From contig NZ_AWXE01000004.1 in assembly GCF_000469155.1 (NCBI RefSeq), forward strand, positions 248,001 to 312,000: a DNA stretch of 64,000 nt. The letters run 5' to 3'. The translations under genes were made by a program, and so were the position numbers. The DNA comes from Candidatus Micropelagos thuwalensis (GTDB lineage Bacteria > Pseudomonadota > Alphaproteobacteria > RS24). This document shows, piece after piece, positions 28,304-39,892 of this stretch. Every line of letters starts with the position of its first letter. Position 1 is the first letter of the stretch. The notes beneath the pieces are model-generated. The model did no database searches. It saw only the letters and a list, made by a program, of their open reading frames with translations, and was not told the origin of the DNA.

Positions 28304-31300
28304 CTAACCCATTGATTTCATTTCATCTTTATTTTGATCCGATGACAAATCTCGACCGGTTTCAGCAAATTGCTCTGCCGTCGCCAAATCAACTGAAATT
28401 AGCTGACTTACACCACGCTCCTGCATCGTAACACCAAACAGACGGTTCACCCGCGCCATGGTCAAGGCATGGTGTGTAATAATCAAAAATCGTGTGTCGG
28501 ATGTCTCGGCAATATTCGTCAACATATTGCAAAAGCGCTCAACATTCGCATCATCCAGCGGCGCGTCAACCTCATCAAGAACACAAATGGGGGATGGATT
28601 GGTCAAAAACACGGCAAAAATAAGCGACATCGCTGTTAATGCCTGTTCACCACCAGACAATAATGACATGACCTGAGGTTTTTTACCCGGCGGATGGGCG
28701 ATAATTTCTAAACCAGCTTCCAACGGGTCATCAGACTCCGTTAATTTCAGTTCAGCAGTTCCACCACCAAAGAGTTGCGTGAACAATTTGGCGAAGTGAC
28801 CATTAACTGTTTCAAATGCTGCCAGCAGGCGTTCCCGTCCTTCGCGGTTTAATTGACCAATTCCGTAGCGCAATTTGTTAATTGCCTGAGATAAATCATC
28901 ACGCTCCGTCTGAATCTCGTTAATTTGTGCTTCGACTTCTTCAGCCTCTTCCTCTGCCCGCAGATTAACACCCCCAAGACTTTCTCTTTCGCGGCGATAG
29001 CGTTCGAGTTTTGCTTCAATCTCTTCAATTTCGGGAAACTTTTTCTCTGGATCAAAATTGGCAATAGCGAGTGCATCTTCCGGCGCACAATGAAGCGTGT
29101 CTTTTATATGTTGTCCGATTTCTTCCAGCCGTTCTTTTGCCGCTGTTGTTTTCGCCTCCAACGCAGCACGGGTTTCACGGACTTCCGAAAGCGCAGATTG
29201 TGCGGCACGATGGTGCTTATCAGCTTCCGCAAGGCGTTTCTCTGCTTCTGCAAGCGTATCAGCCGCCTGTTTACGATTGGTTTCGGCAAGATTAATCTGT
29301 TCGACCAATGCGGAACTCCGTTCGGCAAGTATTTGCGGAATACTCTCTGCCTCTTGTTTTTCTTGCTCTGTCTGGGTTTGACGCGCCTTCAAGCTTTCAA
29401 TTTGCTGGCGTGAGTTTTCTAACCTGCTTTGCCAGCTATCAATGTCTTGTAGTAAACGCTTTAACCTGTTCTCGCGTTCATTTCTCTCTCGCACGAGATT
29501 TTCACGCTCGGCACGGTCCTGTTCATAGATGCTCCGCGCCTCCCCAACCAACTCTTGATGGGTGGACTGCTCGGATGTGAGAGCATCCCCACCATCGACC
29601 AAAGCCTGAAGGTCTGCTTCACTTGCTTTAATCATATCCGCAAGCTCATCAATATCAGATGTCATGCGCTGACATGCTTCTTCAATCGCAGCAAGACGAG
29701 AAATTTGTTTTTCAGCACCCGTTTCCACTTCAGACAGCTCTTCACGCGCCTCGGTCAATTTCATTTGAATTTGCTTGAGTTGCGCGCGGCAATTATTATC
29801 AACTTCAGTGGCATCGCGAACCTTAGATTTAGCAGTCTGCGCCGCTTCATCTGTCGCATGAGCGTTGGTTTCTGCCATTGCGATTTCAGACGTAAGGGCA
29901 TCAAGACGATTCATTTGCGCAAGTCTCTGTGCAGCAGGTGTTTTCGCATCTGCCGTAGCGCAAAACCCGTCCCAGCGCCACAAATCACCTTCAAGACTGA
30001 CCAGTCTTTGACCGGCTGAGAGATGTTTTTGTAATGCCGCACCCTTTGAGCGATCGACAAGCCCGACAAGAGATAAGCTCCGACCCAAAACATTCGATCC
30101 GTGTACAAATCCCGACAATGATGTCGCACCATCGGGCAAAGATGGAGGCTCAGAGAAAGGCGGCAAGGCCAACCAGTGCGCGGCAGCTTCAGCGTCAGAA
30201 GGGGCGTTCAAATCATCACCAAAAGCCGCACCCAGCGCTGCCTCATACCCTGTTTCAACTTTAAGGGTTTCAATCAAGCCCGGCGTGTCTGCATCCTCTG
30301 ACGCGCTCAAAATGGCTTGCAAAGCTGATTGCTCACCCAGCAAACGCTCTAGAACCGCATGCGCCTGGCGCGACGGCTCAGCACATGTCTCCGCTTGCTT
30401 GTTGCAGGCTGCCAACTGGTCATGTGCACTCTGCACGGACTCGGCAGCTTTTTTATAATCCTCAGACAACGCGCTGATGGTTGTTTTTAATTCCTGACGC
30501 CGTGTTTCCGAGAGACCTTCCTCAAGCAAGGTATCACGTTCTTGTTCCAGTCGCGTGCGTTCTTCTTCAATGCGGGTATGCTTCTTTCGATTGTTTTCTA
30601 GCGCCGCCGTTATATCGGTCTTTCTGGCCTGATGCGCAGCGAGTTTTCGAATTATCGCATTGAGATCATTTTCTGCTTCGGCGAGGCGTTTTTGTGACGC
30701 ATCACATTTTTCCTGAGCAGCTTTTTCAGCGGCGCGCACAGCTTTACCCGACGCGCCGGCATTTTTCTCCCGCAGGATTTCTTTTTCTTCCGTTATTTGC
30801 TTAAGCTGATTTTCAGCGTCCTTCAGAACATCTTGTTCGCGGCGCGCATCTTCCTGAATGGTTTCAATTTGCGCAGAAAGGCGGCTCACGGTCTCTGCTG
30901 CACGTTGTGCTTCGTTTTCCAGCCCGTCCTGTTCAATCGTCAGGCGGCGATAAATAGCGGCGCACTCGGCTTCCTTTTCACGTAAAGGCGGCAAGGCTTC
31001 TTGCGACGCAAGTTGTTCGGTACTGGCACCCGCAGAGTCACGCGTTAGGGACGCAACCGACTCCTCTGCAGCGGCAAGGGCATTTTCAGCCTCTGTTGCA
31101 GCATCCAACGCCTGTTGCCACCGCAAATGAAGTGCCAGAGCCTCGACTTCTTTAATCTGTCCCGACAGGTTTTTATATCGTGTTGCTTGCCTGACCTGCC
31201 GCTTCAAAGCACGCAGATTATTGTGCAGATTTTCCAAAGTATCATCGACTTTTTCGAGATTGCTTTCCGCACCCCTTAGCCGCAATTCAGCATCATGGCG

Positions 31301-31828
31301 ACGTGTATGCAGACCAGATATGCCTGCCGCTTCTTCAAGGATTTTACGGCGCGCTTCTGGCTTAGCATTAATCAGTTCACCAATCTGCCCCTGTCTGACC
31401 AATGCAGGAGAACGCGCACCAGTCGACGCATCGGCAAAAAGAAGTTGAACATCTTTGGCCCTGACATCGCGCCCATTAATGCGATAGGCCGAACCGGCAT
31501 CGCGTTCAATACGGCGGGTGACTTCGACATTTTCTTCATCATTAAATTCAGGCGGGGCTGTTTTGTCCTTATTGTCGAGCAATAAGGAGACTTCTGCATT
31601 ATTGCGAGACGGACGCCCCGTCGTGCCAGAAAAGATCACATCCTCCATACCCGCACCCCGCATAGATTTATATGAAGTTTCCCCCATTACCCAGCGTAAG
31701 GCTTCAAGCAGATTAGACTTGCCGCACCCATTCGGCCCGACAACCCCTGTCAGACCTGGAAGGATTTGCAAATCGACCGGATCAAGAAAGGATTTAAATC
31801 CGGATAGCCGCAGGCGATCAAATTTCAT
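28304..31828 (-). CDS. smc: chromosome segregation protein SMC
   Basis: This 1174-residue condensin ATPase compacts and segregates the chromosome. Walker A GPNGCGKSNL is at 31-40, followed by the family ALRWVMGE. Two long coiled-coil arms flank a hinge around residues 510-660. The C-terminal head has the signature LLSGGEQALTAMSL and Walker B CVLDEVDAPLDDANV. The length is normal. Its ATG overlaps the stop of the DsbA-like gene (ATGA, 4 nt). The smc, dsbA-like, dciA and mutY order is a familiar alphaproteobacterial arrangement. Confidence 0.97.
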   Translation of the reverse strand: MKFDRLRLSGFKSFLDPVDLQILPGLTGVVGPNGCGKSNLLEALRWVMGETSYKSMRGAGMEDVIFSGTTGRPSRNNAEVSLLLDNKDKTAPPEFNDEENVEVTRRIERDAGSAYRINGRDVRAKDVQLLFADASTGARSPALVRQGQIGELINAKPEARRKILEEAAGISGLHTRRHDAELRLRGAESNLEKVDDTLENLHNNLRALKRQVRQATRYKNLSGQIKEVEALALHLRWQQALDAATEAENALAAAEESVASLTRDSAGASTEQLASQEALPPLREKEAECAAIYRRLTIEQDGLENEAQRAAETVSRLSAQIETIQEDARREQDVLKDAENQLKQITEEKEILREKNAGASGKAVRAAEKAAQEKCDASQKRLAEAENDLNAIIRKLAAHQARKTDITAALENNRKKHTRIEEERTRLEQERDTLLEEGLSETRRQELKTTISALSEDYKKAAESVQSAHDQLAACNKQAETCAEPSRQAHAVLERLLGEQSALQAILSASEDADTPGLIETLKVETGYEAALGAAFGDDLNAPSDAEAAAHWLALPPFSEPPSLPDGATSLSGFVHGSNVLGRSLSLVGLVDRSKGAALQKHLSAGQRLVSLEGDLWRWDGFCATADAKTPAAQRLAQMNRLDALTSEIAMAETNAHATDEAAQTAKSKVRDATEVDNNCRAQLKQIQMKLTEAREELSEVETGAEKQISRLAAIEEACQRMTSDIDELADMIKASEADLQALVDGGDALTSEQSTHQELVGEARSIYEQDRAERENLVRERNERENRLKRLLQDIDSWQSRLENSRQQIESLKARQTQTEQEKQEAESIPQILAERSSALVEQINLAETNRKQAADTLAEAEKRLAEADKHHRAAQSALSEVRETRAALEAKTTAAKERLEEIGQHIKDTLHCAPEDALAIANFDPEKKFPEIEEIEAKLERYRRERESLGGVNLRAEEEAEEVEAQINEIQTERDDLSQAINKLRYGIGQLNREGRERLLAAFETVNGHFAKLFTQLFGGGTAELKLTESDDPLEAGLEIIAHPPGKKPQVMSLLSGGEQALTAMSLIFAVFLTNPSPICVLDEVDAPLDDANVERFCNMLTNIAETSDTRFLIITHHALTMARVNRLFGVTMQERGVSQLISVDLATAEQFAETGRDLSSDQNKDEMKSMG

Positions 31829-32589
31829 AGACCGGAACTTTCTTTTTCTTCAGGGGCTTCAATGCCCATTTTTTTCAGTTTTTTGTCGAGTAATTTTTTG
31901 AATGCCTCAAAACCGATATTGCCAGCAACTTTCTCACCATTAACAAAAAATGTCGGGGTGGACTGTACGCCCAGCTCGTCCTTGGCGGCATTATACATGC
32001 TCCGCACGGCTGTCAGATTAGCTTCGCTTTGAAGACACATCACAAAATTTTCACCACTCATCCCAGCTTGCTTAGCATAAGCCCGTAAGCTGTTGAGGGG
32101 GTCATCACTTCTCACCCATTGCAACTGCCGCTTGAAAAGTGTTTCGAGAAAGGCCAATCGCGCTTGCGGGATAGCACATTGCACCAGCATCGCGCCTGTC
32201 ATGGCATAAGGATCCAACGGGAATGGTCGGAAGTTAAATTGCACAAGCCCTGTATCGACATATTGCTTTTTCAAGTCTGGCAGGACTTCCGTATGAAACG
32301 CCGCGCAATGACCGCAAGTCAGGGACGCATATTCATATATCTTAATCGGGGCGTTCGCATCCCCGATTGAAATCTCACCCAACGGATTAGGCGTTTCAAG
32401 AGCCCCACCTGATTTTACTTTAATGACCTGCGTATCGGCGGATGACATTTGCACATCATCAGCAGCTTCATCATTCATGGCTTCAGCGGGTGCCGTTTGC
32501 TCTGCATCCATATCAGTCAGAATTGAAACCAGCACGAACAGACCGACCAGCATGGCGATTGAGGTAAGAATAAGGTTTAACTGCTTCAT
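31825..32589 (-). CDS. DsbA-family thiol-disulfide oxidoreductase, membrane anchored
   Basis: This 254-residue protein has an N-terminal signal anchor (about 5-25) and an acidic linker (about 27-60). The DsbA-type thioredoxin domain has active site Cys92-Gly-His-Cys95, and the cis-Pro loop reads STPTFFVNGEK. It is predicted to act in the periplasm on disulfide formation or exchange. Two further Cys residues (in VQCAIPQ and FVMCLQS) lie in the helical insertion. It is coupled to smc by a 4-nt overlap; the functional link is unknown. The partner oxidase DsbB is not in the window. Confidence 0.9.
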   Translation of the reverse strand: MKQLNLILTSIAMLVGLFVLVSILTDMDAEQTAPAEAMNDEAADDVQMSSADTQVIKVKSGGALETPNPLGEISIGDANAPIKIYEYASLTCGHCAAFHTEVLPDLKKQYVDTGLVQFNFRPFPLDPYAMTGAMLVQCAIPQARLAFLETLFKRQLQWVRSDDPLNSLRAYAKQAGMSGENFVMCLQSEANLTAVRSMYNAAKDELGVQSTPTFFVNGEKVAGNIGFEAFKKLLDKKLKKMGIEAPEEKESSGL

Positions 32590-32738
32590 TTTTTGCTTTC
32601 GTTTATGAACCTAGATTATGAACTTCCAATATGTCGTATGCCGGAAGCTTCCGAATCACATTTGTTTATAATTATAGCCTTATGGTGGGCACAAGCCGAA
32701 TCTGTAAACCGCGATTAAGAGCAAGCGTTAACGCAAGC

Positions 32739-32747
32739 TGTGGACAA
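32739..32747. promoter_or_regulatory. DnaA-box-like 9-mer TTGTCCACA
   Basis: On the minus strand TTGTCCACA differs from the TTATCCACA consensus at one position. It lies 3 nt beyond the dciA stop, in the 160-nt gap before the DsbA-like gene, which also carries two GANTC sites (32653-32657 and 32698-32702) and a TATAAT-like -10 on the minus strand. A single 9-mer can arise by chance. Confidence 0.3.
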
Positions 32748-32749
32748 TT

Positions 32750-33256
32750 TTATCCCTTATCCCGACGCATCAGCAGAGCGAGAGAGGCCAATGCGCGCTT
32801 CAAACGGGGTGTATCAATCTCGTCGAAATCATCCGCGAGGGCTGAAATTTCTTCATCTTTAATTGGTGGCGGGCTCAGCGGCGAGGGTGTTACTGTCACA
32901 GGCCCTTGAACAATATTGAGCCGAGCAATCGCGGCATATCCATAATAGATGTTAAGACGATCAATAATCTGCGGCGCAAGATGCTGGATTTCCAGTGCAA
33001 TTGCGCCTTCGGCTTTCACGGTCAGCACGCCGCCGGCTGTTTCCTCACCATCGCGCCCACTTTTACGACGCGATAAACGCACGGGCTGGCTCATCGCGGC
33101 AAGTTGAGGGCCGACAATCGCCGACCAGTTTTCCAGCATACGGCTATCGCTAAAGCCGCGCCGGTTCATGGTGCGTCCCGTAATGCGCCCCAGCACTTTA
33201 GACACATGCGGCGTGCCGGAACTACGGAGCGGGTTGCTGTCAAATTTATCGGTCAT
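32750..33256 (-). CDS. DciA-type (DUF721) replicative helicase loader candidate
   Basis: In this 168-residue protein a DUF721 domain occupies about residues 18-115, with LENWSAIVGPQLAAMSQPVRL, GVLTVKAEGAIALEIQHLAPQIIDRLN and YGYAAIARLNIVQGP. DUF721 proteins such as DciA interact with the DnaB helicase in bacteria that lack DnaC/DnaI. The C-terminal extension (about 120-168) is acidic and then basic and is not recognised. It is divergent from mutY with only 27 nt between start codons. Confidence 0.85.
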   Translation of the reverse strand: MTDKFDSNPLRSSGTPHVSKVLGRITGRTMNRRGFSDSRMLENWSAIVGPQLAAMSQPVRLSRRKSGRDGEETAGGVLTVKAEGAIALEIQHLAPQIIDRLNIYYGYAAIARLNIVQGPVTVTPSPLSPPPIKDEEISALADDFDEIDTPRLKRALASLALLMRRDKG

Positions 33257-33283
33257 AATCTGTCTTCATGTTACAAGAAACCC

Positions 33284-34357
33284 ATGTCCGAGCGCAAAAA
33301 TAATCTGGCTGAAATGCACGCCGCCCAAAAACTCTTGGGCTGGTATGACCGCCACCGGCGTGTTTTGCCGTGGCGCGCCTTGCCGGGGGAAACACCAGAC
33401 CCTTACCGCGTTTGGCTGTCCGAGATTATGCTCCAACAGACAACAGTTGTAACTGTAAAGCCCTATTATGAGAAGTTTCTGCAACTCTTCCCGACAATTC
33501 ACGATCTGGCCGCCGCACCCGATGATGCGGTGATGACTGCGTGGGCGGGACTTGGTTATTACAGCCGCGCCCGCAATCTTTTAAAATGTGCGCGCACACT
33601 GGTCACCGCACATGACGGGGTCTTCCCGCAGTCGGAAAGCGCGCTCCTCACCCTGCCAGGCATTGGCCCTTATACGGCGGCGGCAATCGCGGCGATTGCC
33701 TTCAACCAACAGGCTGCACCTGTGGATGGCAATATTGAGCGTGTGCTGGCGCGGCTTTTGGCACTCACCACGCCGCTTCCCAAATTAAAAGCAGAAGTCA
33801 AAACCTATGCCACGCAATTTGTGGAAGCAGATGCGCCGAACAATCGCCCGGGAGACATCGCGCAGGCCATGATGGATCTTGGCGCAACGATATGCACTCC
33901 CAAGCGCCCGAATTGTTTGCTCTGCCCATGGCAAGAGGACTGCGCCGCCAAACTCCAAGGCATTGAAGAAACCCTACCGCGCCGCGCCCCCAAAAAGCCA
34001 AAGCCCGAACGCCGTGGCACGGTCTGGTGGCTTGAAAATAAAAAGGGGGAAGTGCTGATGTATCGCCGCCCCGAAAAGGGTTTGCTGGGCGGGATGATGA
34101 TGTTGCCCTCTGCCGGATGGGACGCTGACAATGACAGCACGCTCACACATGCCTTACCGGATATCGAAACACAGAGCCTCCCCGGTGCGGTGGTGCATGT
34201 GTTCACACATTTCCGCCTGACCCTGAAGGTCGAACGCCTGACGGCACCGCCGCGCTTTAAGCCACCTGCCGCGCATATTTGGGTGCATCCTAAAGACTTC
34301 CCCGACACGGCCCTGCCCAGCGTGATGCGGAAAGTCGTCACGCATGTTTTGGGGTGA
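33284..34357 (+). CDS. mutY: A/G-specific adenine glycosylase
   Basis: This enzyme of about 357 residues removes adenine mispaired with 8-oxoguanine. The frame is open from 33104, but the conserved part begins after MSERKNNLAEMHAAQ, so the ATG at 33284 is chosen. Key residues are Glu47 in WLSEIMLQQTTV, the helix-hairpin-helix LPGIGPYTA (124-132) and Asp148 in VDGNIERVL. The [4Fe-4S] cysteines are 204, 211, 214 and 220. The C-terminal third is the MutT-like domain for 8-oxoG recognition. Codons are GC-rich compared with most of the window. Confidence 0.96.
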   Translation: MSERKNNLAEMHAAQKLLGWYDRHRRVLPWRALPGETPDPYRVWLSEIMLQQTTVVTVKPYYEKFLQLFPTIHDLAAAPDDAVMTAWAGLGYYSRARNLLKCARTLVTAHDGVFPQSESALLTLPGIGPYTAAAIAAIAFNQQAAPVDGNIERVLARLLALTTPLPKLKAEVKTYATQFVEADAPNNRPGDIAQAMMDLGATICTPKRPNCLLCPWQEDCAAKLQGIEETLPRRAPKKPKPERRGTVWWLENKKGEVLMYRRPEKGLLGGMMMLPSAGWDADNDSTLTHALPDIETQSLPGAVVHVFTHFRLTLKVERLTAPPRFKPPAAHIWVHPKDFPDTALPSVMRKVVTHVLG

Positions 34358-34411
34358 GGCCAAATTCTCACTCATATATCTAAATTTAACCAACTATCAG
34401 CAGTAAATTTT

Positions 34412-34699
34412 GTGAATTTGACAAATAGTGAAGAGCCTCCGAAAATTCAAAAAGAAGAGGTACCAACAACATCAAACAGTGATAAGGAAGGCTCTTTCAA
34501 AGAGCTGGAAGATAATAATCGCCATAAGACTACAATGTGGACCGAGACTTGGTTACGCAGGACGATGGTTGGACTTTGGATGATAGGCATAATAGTCTGC
34601 TTCTTTGCAGAAGTTTGTCTAATTTATCTTATGATAAAATACACCGTATATGTTGGCTCAGATAATGAGATTTTAGAAAAATTTATGGGATTAGCTTAG
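34412..34699 (+). CDS. unrecognised small membrane protein, reading frame interrupted by an amber codon
   Basis: This 95-residue frame starts at GTG 34412. An acidic, hydrophilic N-terminal part (1-48) is followed by WLRRTMVGLW and a strong membrane helix (about 52-74). The frame stops at TAG 34697-34699 but continues open for 25 more codons to TAA 34775-34777, and that extension contains a second convincing membrane helix. No Shine-Dalgarno is seen. The gene is visibly AT-richer than the flanking mutY and ccrM. I do not recognise the family. It may be a recently acquired or decaying gene, a readthrough gene, or a sequence error. Confidence 0.5.
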   Translation: MNLTNSEEPPKIQKEEVPTTSNSDKEGSFKELEDNNRHKTTMWTETWLRRTMVGLWMIGIIVCFFAEVCLIYLMIKYTVYVGSDNEILEKFMGLA

Positions 34700-34777
34700 C
34701 AGACTGCGAGTAGCATTGCTGTTGGTGGTTTTATTCCAACAATTATTTTACTCCTTAGAAGACAAGGCGTGTCATAA
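34700..34777 (+). other. in-frame extension downstream of the amber codon (second membrane helix)
   Basis: The 25 codons after TAG 34697-34699 read QTASSIAVGGF-IPTIILLLRRQGVS and then TAA. This is an uncharged hydrophobic segment closed by Arg-Arg, as expected for a second membrane helix of the upstream protein. The TAA is only 5 nt before the convergent ccrM stop. Confidence 0.5.
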
Positions 34778-34782
34778 CCCCC

Positions 34783-36616
<1,834 letters not shown>

Positions 36617-36622
36617 CCTCTA

Positions 36623-38167
36623 TTATTCAGCCGCTTGAGCTGTTGCCTCTGCCGCCTGCCAGCGTAAAATCGGCTGACGCGCCGCACGGGTTTCATCCAA
36701 ACGACGACGTGGCGCAAGCTCAGGCGCATTCGTAAAGCGTTCCATTTCTCCCGCTTTGGCACAGCGTACCAAATCCTGCAAAGTTGCGATAAACAAATCC
36801 AGCGTGTCGCGACTTTCAGTTTCCGTCGGCTCAATCAGCATCGCGCCATGCACCACCAATGGGAAATACATCGTCATCGGGTGATAGCCTTCATCAATCA
36901 TGGCCTTGGCGAAATCAAGCGTCTCCAAGCCTGTGCCCTTCAGGAAGCCGTCATCAAACAGCGCCTCATGCATACATGGCCCGGCAAATGGAGCCGTCAT
37001 GACATCCTGCAAAGATGCCAGAATATAATTTGCATTTAACACCGCATCTTCGGCTACCTGGCGCAGACCATCAGAGCCATGGCTTTTCATATAGGACAAA
37101 GCACGGACAAACATGCCCATCTGCCCGTGAAACGCGACCATCCGCCCAAATGGTTGGTCGGCGCTTTGTGCCTCAAGCTCAATCAAGTCAAAGCCATGCT
37201 CACCTGCCACTACATAGGGCAGAGGCGCAAAGGCCGCTAGCCGATCGGAAAGAACCGTCGGCCCTGACCCCGGACCACCGCCGCCATGCGGGGTTGAGAA
37301 TGTTTTATGCAAATTAATATGCATCGCATCAATGCCAAGATCTCCTGGTCTGACGCGCCCGACAATGGCGTTAAAATTCGCTCCATCACAATAAAAATAA
37401 CCGCCAGCCTCGTGCAGAGCATCGGCAATCTCTATGATGTCGCGCTCAAACAATCCGCATGTATTCGGATTGGTCAGCATAATCGCGGCAACATCATCAC
37501 CCAACTTGTCCTTAAAAGCGACCAGGTCAACACGACCATCATGATTGGCCGGGATTTCATCAACCTTAAAGCCCAGCAAAGCCGCCGTAGCCGGATTTGT
37601 ACCATGCGCGGACTCCGGCACCAGAACGCGGCGGCGTGTTTCCAATTCACCACGTGCTTCAATCGCCGCACGTATTGCCATCATGCCGCATAATTCACCA
37701 TGAGCACCTGCTTTTGGCGAAAGCGCAACCGCAGGCATATTCGTCAATGTTTTCAACCAATGCGCCAACTCATCCATTAATGCTAACGCACCTTGCACTG
37801 TCGAGACAGGCTGAAGCGGATGAATATCTGAAAAGCCGGGCAGACGTGCCATTTTTTCATTAAGGCGTGGATTGTGCTTCATGGTGCAAGACCCCAGTGG
37901 ATACAGACCCGCATCAATCGAATAGTTTTTCTGGCTGAGCCGTACAAAGTGGCGTAATGCCTCAGGCTCTGACAGACCGGGCAGATCCGGCTGAGCAGGA
38001 GCCATGCAATCACCAAGTCTGTTGCTCACCTCTGGTACGGGCTCAAGGTCAACGCCCGACTTGTCGGCACTCCCAATTTCAAAAATAAGCTTTTCTTCGA
38101 GGATTAAAGCTTGATGCCCGGTAAAGGTTTGTTTTCTGTCCTGTTTAATAGGCGTTATCTCATTCAT
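36623..38167 (-). CDS. gcvPB: glycine dehydrogenase (decarboxylating) subunit 2
   Basis: This PLP-carrying half of the split P protein, about 514 residues, decarboxylates glycine and passes aminomethyl to lipoyl-GcvH. It shows [52 protein letters not shown] and the PLP lysine in [21 protein letters not shown] chose the ATG at 38167 over an in-frame start at 38179; it overlaps the gcvPA stop by 8 nt. The C-terminus is slightly extended and Ala/Glu-rich. It is the fourth gene of the riboswitch-controlled gcv operon. Confidence 0.95.
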   Translation of the reverse strand: MNEITPIKQDRKQTFTGHQALILEEKLIFEIGSADKSGVDLEPVPEVSNRLGDCMAPAQPDLPGLSEPEALRHFVRLSQKNYSIDAGLYPLGSCTMKHNPRLNEKMARLPGFSDIHPLQPVSTVQGALALMDELAHWLKTLTNMPAVALSPKAGAHGELCGMMAIRAAIEARGELETRRRVLVPESAHGTNPATAALLGFKVDEIPANHDGRVDLVAFKDKLGDDVAAIMLTNPNTCGLFERDIIEIADALHEAGGYFYCDGANFNAIVGRVRPGDLGIDAMHINLHKTFSTPHGGGGPGSGPTVLSDRLAAFAPLPYVVAGEHGFDLIELEAQSADQPFGRMVAFHGQMGMFVRALSYMKSHGSDGLRQVAEDAVLNANYILASLQDVMTAPFAGPCMHEALFDDGFLKGTGLETLDFAKAMIDEGYHPMTMYFPLVVHGAMLIEPTETESRDTLDLFIATLQDLVRCAKAGEMERFTNAPELAPRRRLDETRAARQPILRWQAAEATAQAAE

Positions 38168-39518
38168 GCCGATACCCATTCAGCACATCGCGCAGTGCTG
38201 CCTCATAAATTGCTAAATCTTCTTCGGTATTCGCCTCGGTTGCTGCGACAAGAAGCACATCGTTCATACCAGTGTCCGGCATAAGGCGCGATACCGGCAC
38301 GCCGCCCAGAACCGACTTTTCTGCCAATGCCTCAACAACCTGTCCGGCTGGGGCAGGCAGGCGAATTGCAAACTCATTGAAGAAAGCCGGCGTCAACACC
38401 TCTACACCATCAATAGTTTCTAGCTTTTCAGCCAGTTGTACGGCGCGGGCATGGTTCAATTGGGCAAGTTGCCGAAGACCCTGACCGCCAAGCAGTGTCA
38501 TATGTGCAGTAAAAGCCAACGAACACAGACCTGAATTGGTGCAAATATTAGACGTTGCTTTATCACGCCGGATATGTTGCTCACGCGTTGAGAGCGTCAA
38601 AACGAAACCGCGTTTGCCATCTGCATCAACTGTTTCACCACATAAACGACCTGGCATCTGACGAAGATATTTTTCTTTGGCGGCAAACAATCCTACATAA
38701 GGCCCACCAAAATTAAGACCATTACCAAGGCTTTGCCCTTCACCAGTCACAATATCAGCACTCATATCACCCGGACGCTTCAATAAACCGAGTGAAATAA
38801 TTTCGGGCACAACAACAATCAACAAACAGCCGCGTGACTGGACGTCGCGTGCAAGTGTCGAATAATCCATAATGTTGCCGAAGAAGTCAGGATACTGCAC
38901 CACGACGCTAGATGTATCATCATCAATAAGAGCAATCAGATCTTCTACGCCGCTAACGGAGTCTTCAGGTGAGGCAACATCAAACCCACCCATATCGGAG
39001 AGATTATCTATCACCCCACGATAATGTGGATGCAAACGCGCAGAAATCACTGCACGTTTTTTGCGTGTAATCCGGTGCGCCATCAACACAGCCTCACCCG
39101 TGGCCGTTGACCCATCATACATTGATGCATTTGCAACCGGCATACCGGTCAATTCACAAACCTGTGTTTGAAACTCAAACAGATACTGCAAAGTACCTTG
39201 AGTGATTTCAGGCTGATAAGGCGTATAAGACGTCAAAAACTCTGACCGTTGGATGATATGATCCACACTGGCAGGCACATGGTGTTTATAAGCGCCTGCG
39301 CCACAAAAAAATGGCACGGTAGAGGCTGTTTTATTTTGCGCCGCCATAGCAAAGAGGTCGCGCTCAACCTGCATCTCGCTTTGATGCGGTGGCAGATTAA
39401 TTGGGCCGTCGAGACGCGCAGTTTCAGGCACATCTATAAAAAGGTCATCAATGGCATCCACGCCAATACGCGATAACATCTCGCCACGATCCGTCGGGGT
39501 TAGAGGTAAATAACGCAT
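38160..39518 (-). CDS. gcvPA: glycine dehydrogenase (decarboxylating) subunit 1
   Basis: This 452-residue N-terminal half of the split P protein forms the glycine decarboxylase with GcvPB. Family segments include [14 protein letters not shown] at the start, [66 protein letters not shown] and [15 protein letters not shown]. Its ATG shares one base with the gcvH stop (TAATG). It partners with GcvPB, GcvH and GcvT encoded in the same operon. Confidence 0.96.
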   Translation of the reverse strand: MRYLPLTPTDRGEMLSRIGVDAIDDLFIDVPETARLDGPINLPPHQSEMQVERDLFAMAAQNKTASTVPFFCGAGAYKHHVPASVDHIIQRSEFLTSYTPYQPEITQGTLQYLFEFQTQVCELTGMPVANASMYDGSTATGEAVLMAHRITRKKRAVISARLHPHYRGVIDNLSDMGGFDVASPEDSVSGVEDLIALIDDDTSSVVVQYPDFFGNIMDYSTLARDVQSRGCLLIVVVPEIISLGLLKRPGDMSADIVTGEGQSLGNGLNFGGPYVGLFAAKEKYLRQMPGRLCGETVDADGKRGFVLTLSTREQHIRRDKATSNICTNSGLCSLAFTAHMTLLGGQGLRQLAQLNHARAVQLAEKLETIDGVEVLTPAFFNEFAIRLPAPAGQVVEALAEKSVLGGVPVSRLMPDTGMNDVLLVAATEANTEEDLAIYEAALRDVLNGYRHE

Positions 39519-39892
39519 TAACCAAGCTCCTTTACATAGTCGGCATAAGCTGCCTCATCCATCAAATCGTTCAACTCGTCGGGGTTGGACACTTTCATAG
39601 TGAAGAACCATCCACTTTCCGTCGGATCCTGATTCACCAATGCTGGGTCATCTTCTAATTTGGTATTCGGCTCAACAATTTCACCCGATACCGGCGCATA
39701 GACTTCACTCGCAGCCTTTACGCTCTCGACAACAGCAGCGTCATTGCCCTGTTGAAATTGGCGTCCTGCTTCAGGCAATTCGACGAAGACAACATCACCA
39801 AGCTGTTCTTGGGCATAATTCGTAATGCCGATGCGCGCGACATCCCCCTCAATATCAATCCATTCATGGTCTTTGGTAAATTTCTTGCTCAT
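39518..39892 (-). CDS. gcvH: glycine cleavage system H protein
   Basis: This 124-residue lipoyl carrier shuttles the aminomethyl group between P, T and L proteins. The lipoylation site is Lys59 in [14 protein letters not shown]. The N-terminal [24 protein letters not shown] and the C-terminal [19 protein letters not shown] are normal. It overlaps the gcvT stop by 4 nt (ATGA) and the gcvPA start by 1 nt, indicating tight translational coupling. Confidence 0.97.
   Translation of the reverse strand: MSKKFTKDHEWIDIEGDVARIGITNYAQEQLGDVVFVELPEAGRQFQQGNDAAVVESVKAASEVYAPVSGEIVEPNTKLEDDPALVNQDPTESGWFFTMKVSNPDELNDLMDEAAYADYVKELG

Noticed and set aside
29071-29580. Several open frames on the plus strand opposite smc, one of 162 codons
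   Set aside because: They lie inside the SMC coiled-coil arm, where biased codon use leaves the other strand open; no start signal or family features.
32642-32653. 12-bp palindrome CGGAAGCTTCCG upstream of the DsbA-like gene
   Set aside because: A single short palindrome with no promoter relation or second copy; expected by chance at this frequency.
33805-34371. A 188-codon open frame on the minus strand opposite mutY
   Set aside because: Antisense shadow of mutY, whose catalytic and iron-sulfur residues are all in place on the plus strand.
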